Origin: Actinopolyspora halophila DSM 43834
GTDB lineage: Bacteria; Actinomycetota; Actinomycetes; Mycobacteriales; Pseudonocardiaceae
Assembly (NCBI RefSeq): GCF_000371785.1
Contig: NZ_AQUI01000002.1
Location: 1,167,122-1,231,121 of the forward strand
Length of the DNA: 64,000 nt
Reading direction: 5' to 3'
Below the pieces are notes generated by a model. That model had not been told where the DNA came from. It ran no database searches and was given only the letters and a program-made list of their open reading frames with translations. The translations under genes were made by a program, and so were the position numbers. Positions 7,683 through 14,899 of the stretch are shown here, in pieces; the first letter of the stretch is position 1; each line of letters starts with the position of its first letter.

Positions 7683-7715
7683 TGATCATGGACAGACGCG
7701 GTCAATGATCATGGA
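7683..7715. promoter_or_regulatory. Direct repeat TGATCATGGA, candidate operator
   Basis: TGATCATGGA occurs at 7683-7692 and again at 7706-7715, 23 bp apart (about two helical turns). Each copy contains the palindrome TGATCA. The pair lies just upstream of the secretion-associated operon in a locally AT-richer stretch. It may be a binding site for a dimeric regulator; no regulator is assigned. Confidence 0.4.
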
Positions 7716-7797
7716 GTAACACTACGATAACTATCCAACCTCATAGATTGGTGCGAATGGGTGAGTCGCATGCCTTTTCGCTGTTTCGGGGAAAGTG

Positions 7798-8001
7798 TTA
7801 CTGCTTCTGGTCGGATTCGAGCGGGGCGTTCTTGATGCCGTTCACGAAGTTCGTCCATGCCGCGGGAGTGACGGTGAGCATTCCCCGCGCGCGGTCCTTG
7901 GTGTCCCGCACGGAAACGGATGCGGAGGTGAAACCGACTTCGACGCAGTTACCTCCGCCAGTGCTGCGGGACGACTTACGCCAGTGGATGTTGCTGGTCA
8001 T
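7798..8001 (-). CDS. DUF397 protein
   Basis: The 67-residue product matches DUF397: IHWRKSSRSTGGGNCVEVG at the start, then a VSVRDTKD strand and LTVTPAAWTNFVNGIK at the end. Such proteins nearly always sit beside an HTH/DUF5753 regulator in actinobacteria, as here, where its start overlaps the regulator gene by 26 bp. From the characterised Streptomyces pairs, the small protein is thought to modulate or sequester the regulator. It probably acts in the cytoplasm. Confidence 0.9.
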   Translation of the reverse strand: MTSNIHWRKSSRSTGGGNCVEVGFTSASVSVRDTKDRARGMLTVTPAAWTNFVNGIKNAPLESDQKQ

Positions 8002-8851
8002 GCTCGGCTCGCTTCTCGGCTTGGGTGCGGAGTACCCGGATTGATTCTGCCGGATCGAGCGCGTGAGCGCGAAGGTGATTCATGACATGGTTGTACCGAG
8101 CTATCTGATGCGACTCCTCGAGGTAGTGTCCGCCCACTTGGGACTCCAGATACACCACGTCCGGGTGTTCCGCGCAGGGAAACCCCAAGATCGTGAACGC
8201 GCCCGTGGCGGGATGCTCTCCCGCTTCGAGCGGCATGACCTGCACGGTGACCTCGTTGCTCTCGGCGAGCTTGGCGATGTGCCAGAGCTGTTCTCGCATC
8301 ACCCGGTTGCCTCCGACGGGACGCCGGATGGCCGCTTCCCCGATCACCGCCCACAGTGCGAAGGGTGATTCGTCGCTGAAGCGGCGTTGCCGTTGCAGAC
8401 GTAGCTGAACTCGTTGCTCCAGGTTCTCCTCGCGCTCGTCGAGCACGGTGGCACGAGTGTCCGCTCGTGCGTACTCCTCGGTCTGGAGCAATCCGGGGAT
8501 CACGTCGACCTCGTAGGTGCTGATCGTGCTCGCTTCGGCTTCCAGTCCCACGTAGGTTTCGAACCAGCTCGGGAGTGCATCGGCGTAGGAGCGCCACCAT
8601 CCCCTGCGTTTGGCCTCTCTGGCCAGAGTGCTCAGTGCTTCGCGCGTCGGGGCGTCCGCCCCGTAGATCGTCAGCATGGCGAGCAGATCCGCCACGCGAA
8701 CTCCCTGGCTGCAGTCCTCGATACGGCTGATCTTGCTCTGCTTCCAGTCCAGCGAACGAGCTGTCTCCGTCTGCGTGAGTCCTGCCTGCTCACGCATGTC
8801 GCGCAACTTCCGGGCCAGGATTCGCCGCCGCACGGTTGGACTGATCGTCAT
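7976..8851 (-). CDS. HTH/DUF5753 transcriptional regulator
   Basis: I use ATG 8851 (MTISPTVRRRILARKLRDMRE); a longer frame to 8896 is possible but unlikely. The 291-residue protein has an XRE-type helix-turn-helix over roughly residues 9-60 (LRDMREQAGLTQTETARSLDWKQSKISRIE), then a DUF5753 domain with WFETYVGLEAEAS and YEVDVIPGLLQTEEYARA. This is the actinobacterial regulator class linked to DUF397 proteins and development. It is divergent from three small overlapping genes, and a perfect 15-bp palindrome lies between them, the likely operator. Confidence 0.88.
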   Translation of the reverse strand: MTISPTVRRRILARKLRDMREQAGLTQTETARSLDWKQSKISRIEDCSQGVRVADLLAMLTIYGADAPTREALSTLAREAKRRGWWRSYADALPSWFETYVGLEAEASTISTYEVDVIPGLLQTEEYARADTRATVLDEREENLEQRVQLRLQRQRRFSDESPFALWAVIGEAAIRRPVGGNRVMREQLWHIAKLAESNEVTVQVMPLEAGEHPATGAFTILGFPCAEHPDVVYLESQVGGHYLEESHQIARYNHVMNHLRAHALDPAESIRVLRTQAEKRAEHDQQHPLA

Positions 8852-8914
8852 GTGGCCAGTCTTTACGAGCGCATACCCGCTACTCAAGATCCTCACCTGA
8901 TTGTGTACTTCAAA

Positions 8915-8929
8915 ATCGCATTATGCGAT
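8915..8929. promoter_or_regulatory. 15-bp perfect palindrome, candidate operator
   Basis: ATCGCATTATGCGAT has 7-bp arms around a central T. It lies between the divergent HTH regulator and the small-gene operon, just before a TATACT -10-like hexamer at 8937-8942 for the plus-strand genes. Binding there would cover their -35 region, so autoregulation or repression by the neighbouring regulator is the simple reading. Confidence 0.55.
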
Positions 8930-8969
8930 GTAATCCTATACTCAATGATCTCTCGACGAGGAGGTGCAC

Positions 8970-9221
8970 ATGTCCTGGCTGTGGTTCCGGGTGCGGGAGG
9001 GCGGGGCAGTGGAGCGGCTGGTGCACGCGGTGGACGTGGCGGTCGGACGGAGCTACGTGATCACGCCGTGTGGGCGGCACTTCGGGCGTACGGAGGTTGA
9101 GTGGGTCTCCGAGCCCCGTCGGTGCTCGGGCTCGGATGCGTCCGGGGAGCCGTGCGCGGTGTGCGTGCTGCGGGTGCTGCTGACCGCGAATCGAGAGGTG
9201 TGGAGAGGAGACGAGAGATGA
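8970..9221 (+). CDS. Small Cys-containing protein, first of three overlapping genes
   Basis: ATG 8970 follows GAGGAGG by five bases, so this start is preferred to the GTG at 8964. The 83-residue product (MSWLWFRVREGG at the start) has ITPCGRHF, then RCSG and CAVCVLRVLL, a likely zinc ribbon built from four cysteines (C-G, R-C-S-G, C-A-V-C). No named family is recognised. Similar small zinc-binding proteins accompany HTH/DUF397 loci in actinobacteria. Its TGA overlaps the next ATG (ATGA). Confidence 0.65.
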   Translation: MSWLWFRVREGGAVERLVHAVDVAVGRSYVITPCGRHFGRTEVEWVSEPRRCSGSDASGEPCAVCVLRVLLTANREVWRGDER

Positions 9222-9499
9222 TCGGTCTGTCCTGGGAAGGCCCGGTGGTGTGGTGGAACCCGGTGGAGGGGTTCCGGCACGCGTTCACCCCGGAGCGGCG
9301 TCCGCGTCCCGAGCAGCGGCGCGAAACCCTGTGCGGGCTGCGGGTCACGCTGATCGAGCCCGACGAGGTGGACTGGCTGCTGCCCACCTGCGACGACTGC
9401 ATGAGCGCGGCGGTGGTCCGCGGGCGGGACAAGGAACACCGGCGGGAAGAGGCGGGCAGACAACTGCGCGAGCGGTTCGGCCCGGAGGTCGGCGGATGA
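9218..9499 (+). CDS. Small Cys-containing protein, second of three overlapping genes
   Basis: Start ATG 9218 is fixed by the 4-base overlap with the previous stop. The 93-residue protein starts MIGLSWEGPVVWWNPVEG and has TLCGLRV plus LPTCDDCM, three or four potential metal-binding cysteines. It then becomes charged (RGRDKEHRREEAGRQLRERFG). It resembles the first gene in its W-rich start and C-G element, so the two may be distant duplicates. Function is unknown; the operon and its palindrome suggest control by the adjacent HTH regulator. Confidence 0.6.
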   Translation: MIGLSWEGPVVWWNPVEGFRHAFTPERRPRPEQRRETLCGLRVTLIEPDEVDWLLPTCDDCMSAAVVRGRDKEHRREEAGRQLRERFGPEVGG

Positions 9500-9672
9500 G
9501 CCCGGAGGTGTTGCTGCACCGACCTCCGGGGCTGCTCGTGGTGCTCGGCGCCGTGACCGCGCTGGCCATCGGCAGCGCGCTGCTGCCGTTGCTGCCGCTG
9601 CGGCCGAGAAACGGGCGTCGCTCCGGCCCCGCTCCCGCGGGACGACGCGCCCGCGCGCTTCGACGATGTTGA
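9496..9672 (+). CDS. Single-pass small membrane protein, third overlapping gene
   Basis: ATG 9496 overlaps the previous TGA. The 58-residue product has one hydrophobic segment (LLVVLGAVTALAIGSALLPLLPL, given here by its position, about residues 13-35) and then a strongly basic tail. It is too short for domain recognition. Perfect stop-start overlaps across three genes argue that it is a real gene, made in step with the two cysteine-containing proteins. Confidence 0.5.
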   Translation: MSPEVLLHRPPGLLVVLGAVTALAIGSALLPLLPLRPRNGRRSGPAPAGRRARALRRC

Positions 9673-9682
9673 GGCCAGGGCG

Positions 9683-9732
9683 GGCACCGCGCTCTTCGGC
9701 CACGTGGCGGCGGAACCGAAGAGCGCGGTGCC
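9683..9732. terminator. Bidirectional hairpin between convergent genes
   Basis: GGCACCGCGCTCTTCGG (9683-9699) pairs perfectly over 17 bp with 9716-9732 around a 16-base loop. It sits between the end of the small-gene operon and the end of the ABC permease gene on the other strand, so it can stop transcription from both sides. Confidence 0.8.
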
Positions 9733-9749
9733 TTGCCCGGAGCTCTCCG

Positions 9750-10601
9750 TCAGGTGATGTCGCGCTTGCTGGAGACCAGCCAACCACCGGCGACGAACAC
9801 GGCCGTGTAGCCCGCGAAGATCAGCAGGCTCCCCCACCAGGGGAAGTCGTAGTTCCCGCCGAAGACGGAGTGCAGCAGCCTGTAGACGGTTTCCGAGACC
9901 ATCGGCTCGCGCGCACCGGCCACATCGGAGACGAACATCGGAACGGAGAGGTTGCTGACGATCCCGTTGGACGCCGCACCGGGAAGGTAGCTACTCACCC
10001 AGCCCATCGTGGAGCTGGACATCGCGGAGGAGACCAGGCTCTCGAACACGAGCACATAGCCGAGCAGCACCAGCACCGCCACCACGGAACTGGTGACCAT
10101 GGCTCCGAAACCGAGCCCGAGCAGCGTCCACAGCACTATCGACAGCAGCCCGGCGCCGCCGACCATGAGCCACTGCACGAACTCGCCGAACCCGTCGCTG
10201 CCCGCTCCGAGCAGTCCGCCGAGCGAGGCGAAGGCGGTGTTGGCAATCCCGTAGATCAGGGCGATGTTGGTGTAGGCGATCAGCTTCGCGCCGAGGACCG
10301 CACCTCTGGGGTTGGCGGTCAGGAAGGTCGTGGTCGCCGTCTTGTGCCGGTACTCGCCTGTCATCGCGAGCGCGCCGAGCAACGCGGCGAACACGGTCAC
10401 GTAGTTCGTCGACAGCGACATGGTCAGCAGCCCGGTCGGGAGATTCTGCCCACCGGTCGCCTGCCGGATGAGGTTCATCTGGCCGAATTCCGTTCCGCCC
10501 CATCCCGCGAGGAAGCTAAGCACCACCACCGGGATCAACAGCGCCCACCACAGGTTGGTGGTGAAAATCTTGCGGAACTCCGCCTTGATCAGACCGTTCA
10601 T
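9750..10601 (-). CDS. ABC-2-type permease
   Basis: The 283-residue protein begins MNGLIKAEFRKIFTTNLWWAL, the classic start of single-gene ABC-2 permeases partnered with a BcrA-like ATPase. It has about six membrane segments, with GEYRHKTATTTFL in the first cytoplasmic loop, also typical. Its ATG overlaps the ATPase stop by one base (TGATG). It probably forms the pore of an exporter for a peptide, lipid or drug. Substrate unknown. Confidence 0.85.
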   Translation of the reverse strand: MNGLIKAEFRKIFTTNLWWALLIPVVVLSFLAGWGGTEFGQMNLIRQATGGQNLPTGLLTMSLSTNYVTVFAALLGALAMTGEYRHKTATTTFLTANPRGAVLGAKLIAYTNIALIYGIANTAFASLGGLLGAGSDGFGEFVQWLMVGGAGLLSIVLWTLLGLGFGAMVTSSVVAVLVLLGYVLVFESLVSSAMSSSTMGWVSSYLPGAASNGIVSNLSVPMFVSDVAGAREPMVSETVYRLLHSVFGGNYDFPWWGSLLIFAGYTAVFVAGGWLVSSKRDIT

Positions 10602-11737
10602 CAGGCGTTACCCCCGTAACCGCCGTTGCCGCCCTGGTTGTTCTGGTCCTGCTGTGGATACACCTGCTGATAGCCCTGCCCCGCGTCGGGAGGGGGTGGT
10701 GTTCCCGGAGGCGGCGTCCCCGGCTGGGGTGGTTGTTGCGGTGCGCCCGGCCCCCACTGCGCGGCACCCTGCGGAGGCTGCGGCCCTCCCGGTTGGGGCC
10801 CGCCCGGCTGCGGGGGTCCCTGCGGCGCGCCCCCGGCGTACTGGCCGGTGGTCAGCTGGAAGAAGATCTGCTCGAGATCGAGGTTCTCCTCCTGCATCCC
10901 GTGCACGGCCACGCCCGCGCCCAGTGCCAGATCGGCGACGGTCTTCGAGTCCGTCCCCGGCACCGCGAGCGTTCCGTCCGGAAGGTACTCGGCGGTGATC
11001 CCGGACTGGCGCAGCGTCTCGACCAGGGTGGCGGGGTCCGCCGTCTGCACGAGCACGCGCGACTGCTGTGCCGCACGGAGCTGTTCCAGGTCGCCGTTGT
11101 AGACGCACTGGCCACGGCTGACGATCACGACGTTGTCGACGGTGTGCTCCATCTCGCGCAGCAGGTGGCTGGAAACCAGCGCCGTGCGTCCCGTGGAGGC
11201 GAAGGACTTCAGGAAACCGCGCAGCCAGGCTATGCCCTCCGGGTCCAGCCCGTTGGCGGGCTCGTCCAGGATCAGTATCTGCGGATTGCCGATCAACGCG
11301 GTCGCCAGCGCCAGCCGCTGGCGCATGCCGAGGGAGAAACCGCCGGTCTTGCGGGTGGCCGCGCTGCTGAGGCCGACCAGCTCCAGCACCTGGTCGGCCT
11401 GCTGGTCCGGCAGGTTCAGCGCCGCCGTGTAGCAGCGCAGATGGGTACGGGCGGTTTGACCGGGGTGGAAGCCCTGCGAATCCAGCACGGCTCCGACGAC
11501 CGTCGCCGGGTTGGGCAGCCGGGAGAACGGTTGCCCGTTGATGAAGGCCCCTCCGGCCGTGGGGTTGATCAGCCCCAGGATCATCCGCAGTGTGGTGGTC
11601 TTGCCCGATCCGTTCGGCCCGAGAAAGCCGGTAACCGAACCGGGTTCGACCGAGAAGTTGAGATTCTGGACCGCGTTGATCGGTCCGAAGCTCTTGTTCA
11701 GCCCCTGAACCAGTATGCGGCCGCTGCCGTCGTGCAC
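10601..11737 (-). CDS. ABC transporter ATPase with Pro/Gly-rich tail
   Basis: GTG 11737 follows GGAGGG. The first 220 residues form a BcrA-type ATPase: Walker A GPNGSGKT (40-47), signature FSLGM, Walker B ILILDEP followed by ANGLDPEG, and VSSHLLREME. A regulatory extension follows to about residue 290. Unusually, the last 80 or so residues are a repetitive tail of GGPQPGG and PPPGTPPP type ending in Gln/Asn/Gly-rich sequence. Such tails are disordered and could bind partners or the membrane. The gene is coupled to the ABC-2 permease. It presumably drives export; the tail has no known role. Confidence 0.85.
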   Translation of the reverse strand: MHDGSGRILVQGLNKSFGPINAVQNLNFSVEPGSVTGFLGPNGSGKTTTLRMILGLINPTAGGAFINGQPFSRLPNPATVVGAVLDSQGFHPGQTARTHLRCYTAALNLPDQQADQVLELVGLSSAATRKTGGFSLGMRQRLALATALIGNPQILILDEPANGLDPEGIAWLRGFLKSFASTGRTALVSSHLLREMEHTVDNVVIVSRGQCVYNGDLEQLRAAQQSRVLVQTADPATLVETLRQSGITAEYLPDGTLAVPGTDSKTVADLALGAGVAVHGMQEENLDLEQIFFQLTTGQYAGGAPQGPPQPGGPQPGGPQPPQGAAQWGPGAPQQPPQPGTPPPGTPPPPDAGQGYQQVYPQQDQNNQGGNGGYGGNA

Positions 11738-11945
11738 TCGTCCCTCCAGATCACGGAATACGTGGGCGTCTGAACGGCCGTTACGGTCGGGGATCGGCCG
11801 CCGAGCCGGACGCCATCCACATCCTGCCTCATGTGACTCGTCCCGCGGGCGGGTGCAGCGTCTTCCGTCCGGGCAGGAGGAGTTTCCGCCTGCGGACGCG
11901 TTCCGTCGAACCGGTGTTTCGCCACCGTTGTCCGGCAGCGGCGGG

Positions 11946-12761
11946 CTATCGGTGGCGGCCCCGTGTGTGATCGGCCACTCCGGCGCGGTGGATGCGGGTG
12001 TGATCCGTTTCCAGGTGACCGCCGAGCGGTGGCACGGAGGTCGACTCCGCGGTCGCGGTGTTGGTTGCCGCGCTGCCGGACGTTGTGCTCCCGGGAGCCG
12101 TCTCCCCGAACGCGTCCACGTCCGTGGCGTCCGCCGCGCTCATGGCCTCCGCTCGCGCGGTTTCCGCGGGAAGCGCCGCCAGCTCCCCGGTGTCCCAGTG
12201 CCCCGGATCGTGGGCGCCGTCGGAGACGATGGGTTCGCTCACGACCGGAATGCTCGGTCGGGAGCTTTCCGCGGCGGTTTCTCCGTCGTGGGAACCGCGC
12301 GGCGACCGCGGGCCCGCTCGTTCGGGAGTTCTCCGCGCGGTGTCGCCGAGCTGGTCCGGATCCTCCCCGACGAGTTCGGAGTAGACGGTGCGCCAGACCC
12401 CGCAAGGCCACCGGCGCGCCCGCAGTCCTGCCGGGCACGTCCGGCACTTGCCCTGCCCGTCCGGGCGGTGCTCGTCCAGCAGCGCGCGCAGGCCCTCGGT
12501 CAACCGGTGCAGTTCCGGCCTGGCGAGCGCCAGCAACTCGTCGGGCTCGCCGTGGTGCGCGAGCTCCTCGAGCCGATCCAGCCGGGCGGTGTCCGCGCGT
12601 GGGGAGGGGGCCTGTCCGGCGGATCGCTCCGGGGTGGTGCTCCGTTCCCCGGCCGTGTGCTCGGTGCTGCTCCGCGAGTTCTCGGGCAGCACCTCGGGGA
12701 GCTTTCCGCGGAACGTGGTCGTGCGATGCGGGCGGTTCGCCCGGGTGGAATCGAGCCGCAT
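11946..12761 (-). CDS. Actinobacterial hypothetical protein with Cys cluster
   Basis: ATG 12761 has AAGGA four bases upstream. The 271-residue product has no membrane segment. Its recognisable core, at about residues 85-130, is RLTEGLRALLDEH ... GKCRTCPAGLRARRWPCGVWRTVYSELVGE, a small three-cysteine element I have seen as a conserved actinobacterial hypothetical motif. N- and C-terminal parts are low-complexity Ser/Thr/Ala/Glu. It may be a small zinc-site protein with long flexible arms. It lies upstream of the ABC operon on the same strand, 209 bp away, with its own promoter likely in the AT-richer 12890-12960 stretch. Confidence 0.6.
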   Translation of the reverse strand: MRLDSTRANRPHRTTTFRGKLPEVLPENSRSSTEHTAGERSTTPERSAGQAPSPRADTARLDRLEELAHHGEPDELLALARPELHRLTEGLRALLDEHRPDGQGKCRTCPAGLRARRWPCGVWRTVYSELVGEDPDQLGDTARRTPERAGPRSPRGSHDGETAAESSRPSIPVVSEPIVSDGAHDPGHWDTGELAALPAETARAEAMSAADATDVDAFGETAPGSTTSGSAATNTATAESTSVPPLGGHLETDHTRIHRAGVADHTRGRHR

Positions 12762-12926
12762 GGGGGTCCTTCGGGGGACGGGTTCGACTGCCTGGTGCGG
12801 AAGCGCTGTTCCTCGCCTGAACGGACGAATCCTCGGGGTGTTCCACCGGCGGGAACGGCGATTCGGAGCACCTCCAAGCCCCCATCGGCACTAATGTGTA
12901 AGAACTTCAGGTTTCGCCTGTTTTTT

Positions 12927-12940
12927 CACTCTTAAGAGTG
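12927..12940. promoter_or_regulatory. 14-bp perfect palindrome in AT-rich upstream region
   Basis: CACTCTTAAGAGTG is perfectly self-complementary. It lies 166 bp upstream of the minus-strand hypothetical gene and about 90 bp upstream of the candidate small RNA, next to a T-run. It could be an operator; nothing ties it to a regulator. Confidence 0.3.
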
Positions 12941-13032
12941 ACTCGGGTGGTGTGAGTAGCGAATCACGCCGAAAATTTGGAGAACATGCGCCATTGGCTC
13001 TTCGGTAACCGGGACGTCATGCCTTATACTGA

Positions 13033-13124
13033 AAGTGGCGGCCAGCTCCCGGTGACCCCCAGGCTGGTTGAGCAGGCCGCCTTGAACGGGAAGCCCCTCG
13101 CCCGCCGGGCGAGGGGCTTTCTTG
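13033..13124 (+). ncRNA. Candidate small RNA with 5' hairpin and terminator
   Basis: A TATACT -10 at 13025-13030 with TTCGGT 18 bp upstream would start transcription near 13037. The next bases form GGCGGCC (13037-13043) pairing with GGCCGCC (13075-13081) around a C-rich loop (CTCCCGGTGACCCCC). A strong intrinsic terminator follows at 13091-13119 with a T-run. A transcript of about 85 bases with no convincing reading frame fits a trans-acting sRNA. The C-rich loop recalls actinobacterial 6C-type RNAs, but I cannot confirm family membership. Confidence 0.55.
13091..13120 (+). terminator. Intrinsic terminator of candidate sRNA
   Basis: AAGCCCCTCGCCC (13091-13103) pairs perfectly with 13107-13119 around a 3-base GCC loop, then CTTTCTT. 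This is a textbook rho-independent terminator on the plus strand, with no protein gene upstream on that strand. Confidence 0.8.
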
Positions 13125-13159
13125 TGGGGGGAGAGTTCGGTGGTAGCTGTTGCTCGGGT

Positions 13160-13345
13160 GGTTGCGTGGCGGAACCTCAGTCGGGGTCTCGCTCCGGGAT
13201 CCTCGACATCGGGTAGCCACCTACACAACGTCGAGGCCGTCCTCGCGAGACCCTCGACTGAGAACCCCCGGCGGTGCCTCCTGCGCAGGCTCAAAGCACC
13301 TGCGTTGGAGTGGAGACTTCTTCGGGGACTCGGTTTGCGTAGGTG
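13160..13345 (+). repeat. Palindromic convergent-gap repeat, copy A with tail
   Basis: The core (about 13164-13278) has an outer stem of CTCAGTCGGGGTCTCGC with GCGAGACCCTCGACTGAG, an inner stem CCTCGAC with GTCGAGG, and a loop containing GGGTAGCCACCTACAC. A tail starting GGCGGTGCC and containing GCAGGCTC, GCGTTGGAGTGGA and GGGGACTCGG follows to 13345. It sits between the candidate sRNA and the 3' end of ald. Confidence 0.85.
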
Positions 13346-13394
13346 GAATCGTGGCGGAATCGGGTGCTCGTCGAATCCCCGCCGACTCTCCTAG

Positions 13395-14510
13395 TCAGCC
13401 GAGCACGCTGTCCACCTCGTCGTAGGCCAGCCCGTGCGCCGCGGCGACCGGCTCGTTCACCAGCTTTCCGTCGTGCGTGTTCAGACCGGCGGCGAGAGCC
13501 TCGTCCTGCCCGCACGCCGCCCGCCAGCCCTGCTCGGCGATCCGCAACGCGTAGGGCAGGGTCACGTTGGTCAGCGCGTGCGTCGAGGTGTTCGGAACGG
13601 CCCCCGGCATGTTGGCCACGCAGTAGAAGACCGAGTCGTGCACCCGGTAGGTCGGTGCGTCGTGCGTGGTGGGATGCGAGTCGGCGAAGCAACCCCCCTG
13701 GTCGATCGCGATGTCCACCAGCACGCTGCCCGACTTCATCCGGCCCACCAGCTCGTTGGAGATGAGCTTGGGGGCCTTGGCTCCGGGAATCAGCACCGCG
13801 CCGATGACCAGGTCCGCGGTGCGCACCGCCTGCTCCACGCTGTAGCGGTTCGAGGTGACCGTGCGGATGCGGCCGCCGAAGTCCCTGTCGATCTCGCGGA
13901 GCTTGTCCACGTTCGTGTCCAGCAGCTCGACGTCGGCGCCCATGCCGAGCGCCACCCGCGCCGAGTTGAGTCCCGCGACCCCGCCGCCGATGACGACCAC
14001 GCGCGCGGGGTGGACACCGGGGACTCCGCCGGGCAACATGCCGCGACCCCCGCTCGGACGCATCAAAGAGTAGGTCCCGACCTGGGGAGCCAGCCTGCCC
14101 GCGACTTCGCTCATGGGGGCCAGCAGCGGCAGTGCCCCGTCGGTGGTCTGCACCGTTTCGTAGGCGATGCCGGTCACGCCCGAGTCGAGCAGCGCGTTGG
14201 TGAGCCCGGCGGATGCGGCCAGGTGCAGGTAGGTGAACAGCACCTGGTCCCGTCGCAGACGGGGATACTCCTCGGCGATCGGTTCCTTGACCTTGAGCAC
14301 CAGGTCGCCCTCGGCCCAGACCTCGTCCGCGTCGGAGAGCACCTTCGCGCCCGCTGCGAGGAACTCCTCGTCGGAGATGGACGAGCCCGCGCCCGCCTGC
14401 GTCTCCACGAACACCTCGTGCCCCCGACTGACGAACTCGTGCACTCCCGCCGGGGTGAGCGCGACGCGATACTCGTTGTTCTTGATTTCCCGGGGTACGG
14501 CGATCTGCAC
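13395..14510 (-). CDS. ald: Alanine dehydrogenase
   Basis: The 371-residue enzyme interconverts L-alanine and pyruvate plus ammonia with NAD. It starts MQIAVPREIKNNEYRVALTP, the family signature, with the substrate-binding Lys in LVLKVKEPIAEEY, then RGMLPGGVPGVHPARVVVIGGGVAGLNSA-type NAD site (GGGVAGLN) and the CVANMPGAVPNTST block near the C terminus. Length equals the family norm. GTG 14510 follows an AGGAAGGAAG site. The upstream gene on the same strand is a PucR regulator; in Bacillus subtilis the PucR-family protein AdeR activates ald, so the neighbour is the probable regulator. Confidence 0.96.
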   Translation of the reverse strand: MQIAVPREIKNNEYRVALTPAGVHEFVSRGHEVFVETQAGAGSSISDEEFLAAGAKVLSDADEVWAEGDLVLKVKEPIAEEYPRLRRDQVLFTYLHLAASAGLTNALLDSGVTGIAYETVQTTDGALPLLAPMSEVAGRLAPQVGTYSLMRPSGGRGMLPGGVPGVHPARVVVIGGGVAGLNSARVALGMGADVELLDTNVDKLREIDRDFGGRIRTVTSNRYSVEQAVRTADLVIGAVLIPGAKAPKLISNELVGRMKSGSVLVDIAIDQGGCFADSHPTTHDAPTYRVHDSVFYCVANMPGAVPNTSTHALTNVTLPYALRIAEQGWRAACGQDEALAAGLNTHDGKLVNEPVAAAHGLAYDEVDSVLG

Positions 14511-14899
14511 TGTGCTTCCTTCCTGCGTACCTTTTCGAACCTGCTTGAGTGATCACCGAACCGGCGGTCGTGCCGGAGGGCTCGCCGGCCTGCCTTCCGA
14601 GCGCGTGGCCCGGCGGACAGCGGAGTCGCGCGGCAGGATCGGAGTTTGTGCGCACCACGATGCGTTGTCAGCGACCCGGCCGCATCATTCTCACACGATG
14701 AGATTGTTCGGGGCTGCTCGTGCCATCGGCACAAACCTGCGAGTAACCCAACGGGAGGGGGCTTCGTGCGGTCCGAGTGAGCCGAAACATCCCGAGCGGT
14801 CGGCACCGCCGGTCGAGCCCGAACTTCGGCGCGGCGGCGCCGAAGATTCACCCCGGGCAGCTCGCACCGCCAAGCAGACCGAACGAGGAATTCCAACGA
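14511..14899. other. ald upstream region
   Basis: This 389-bp gap between pucR and ald holds no credible gene. Its one notable element is the imperfect 21-bp palindrome at 14686-14706. A promoter for ald should lie between that element and 14510, but I cannot choose hexamers with confidence. Confidence 0.5.
14686..14706. promoter_or_regulatory. Imperfect palindrome upstream of ald
   Basis: CATTCTCACACGATGAGATTG contains the arms TCTCA and TGAGA around CACGA, extended outward by CA/TG. It lies 176 bp upstream of ald and just after pucR. It is a candidate PucR/AdeR-type operator. Confidence 0.4.

Noticed and set aside
12977-13216. A 79-codon plus-strand frame through the candidate sRNA
   Set aside because: The frame runs through the intrinsic terminator and into the palindromic repeat, and has no ribosome site. 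The hairpins explain the sequence better.
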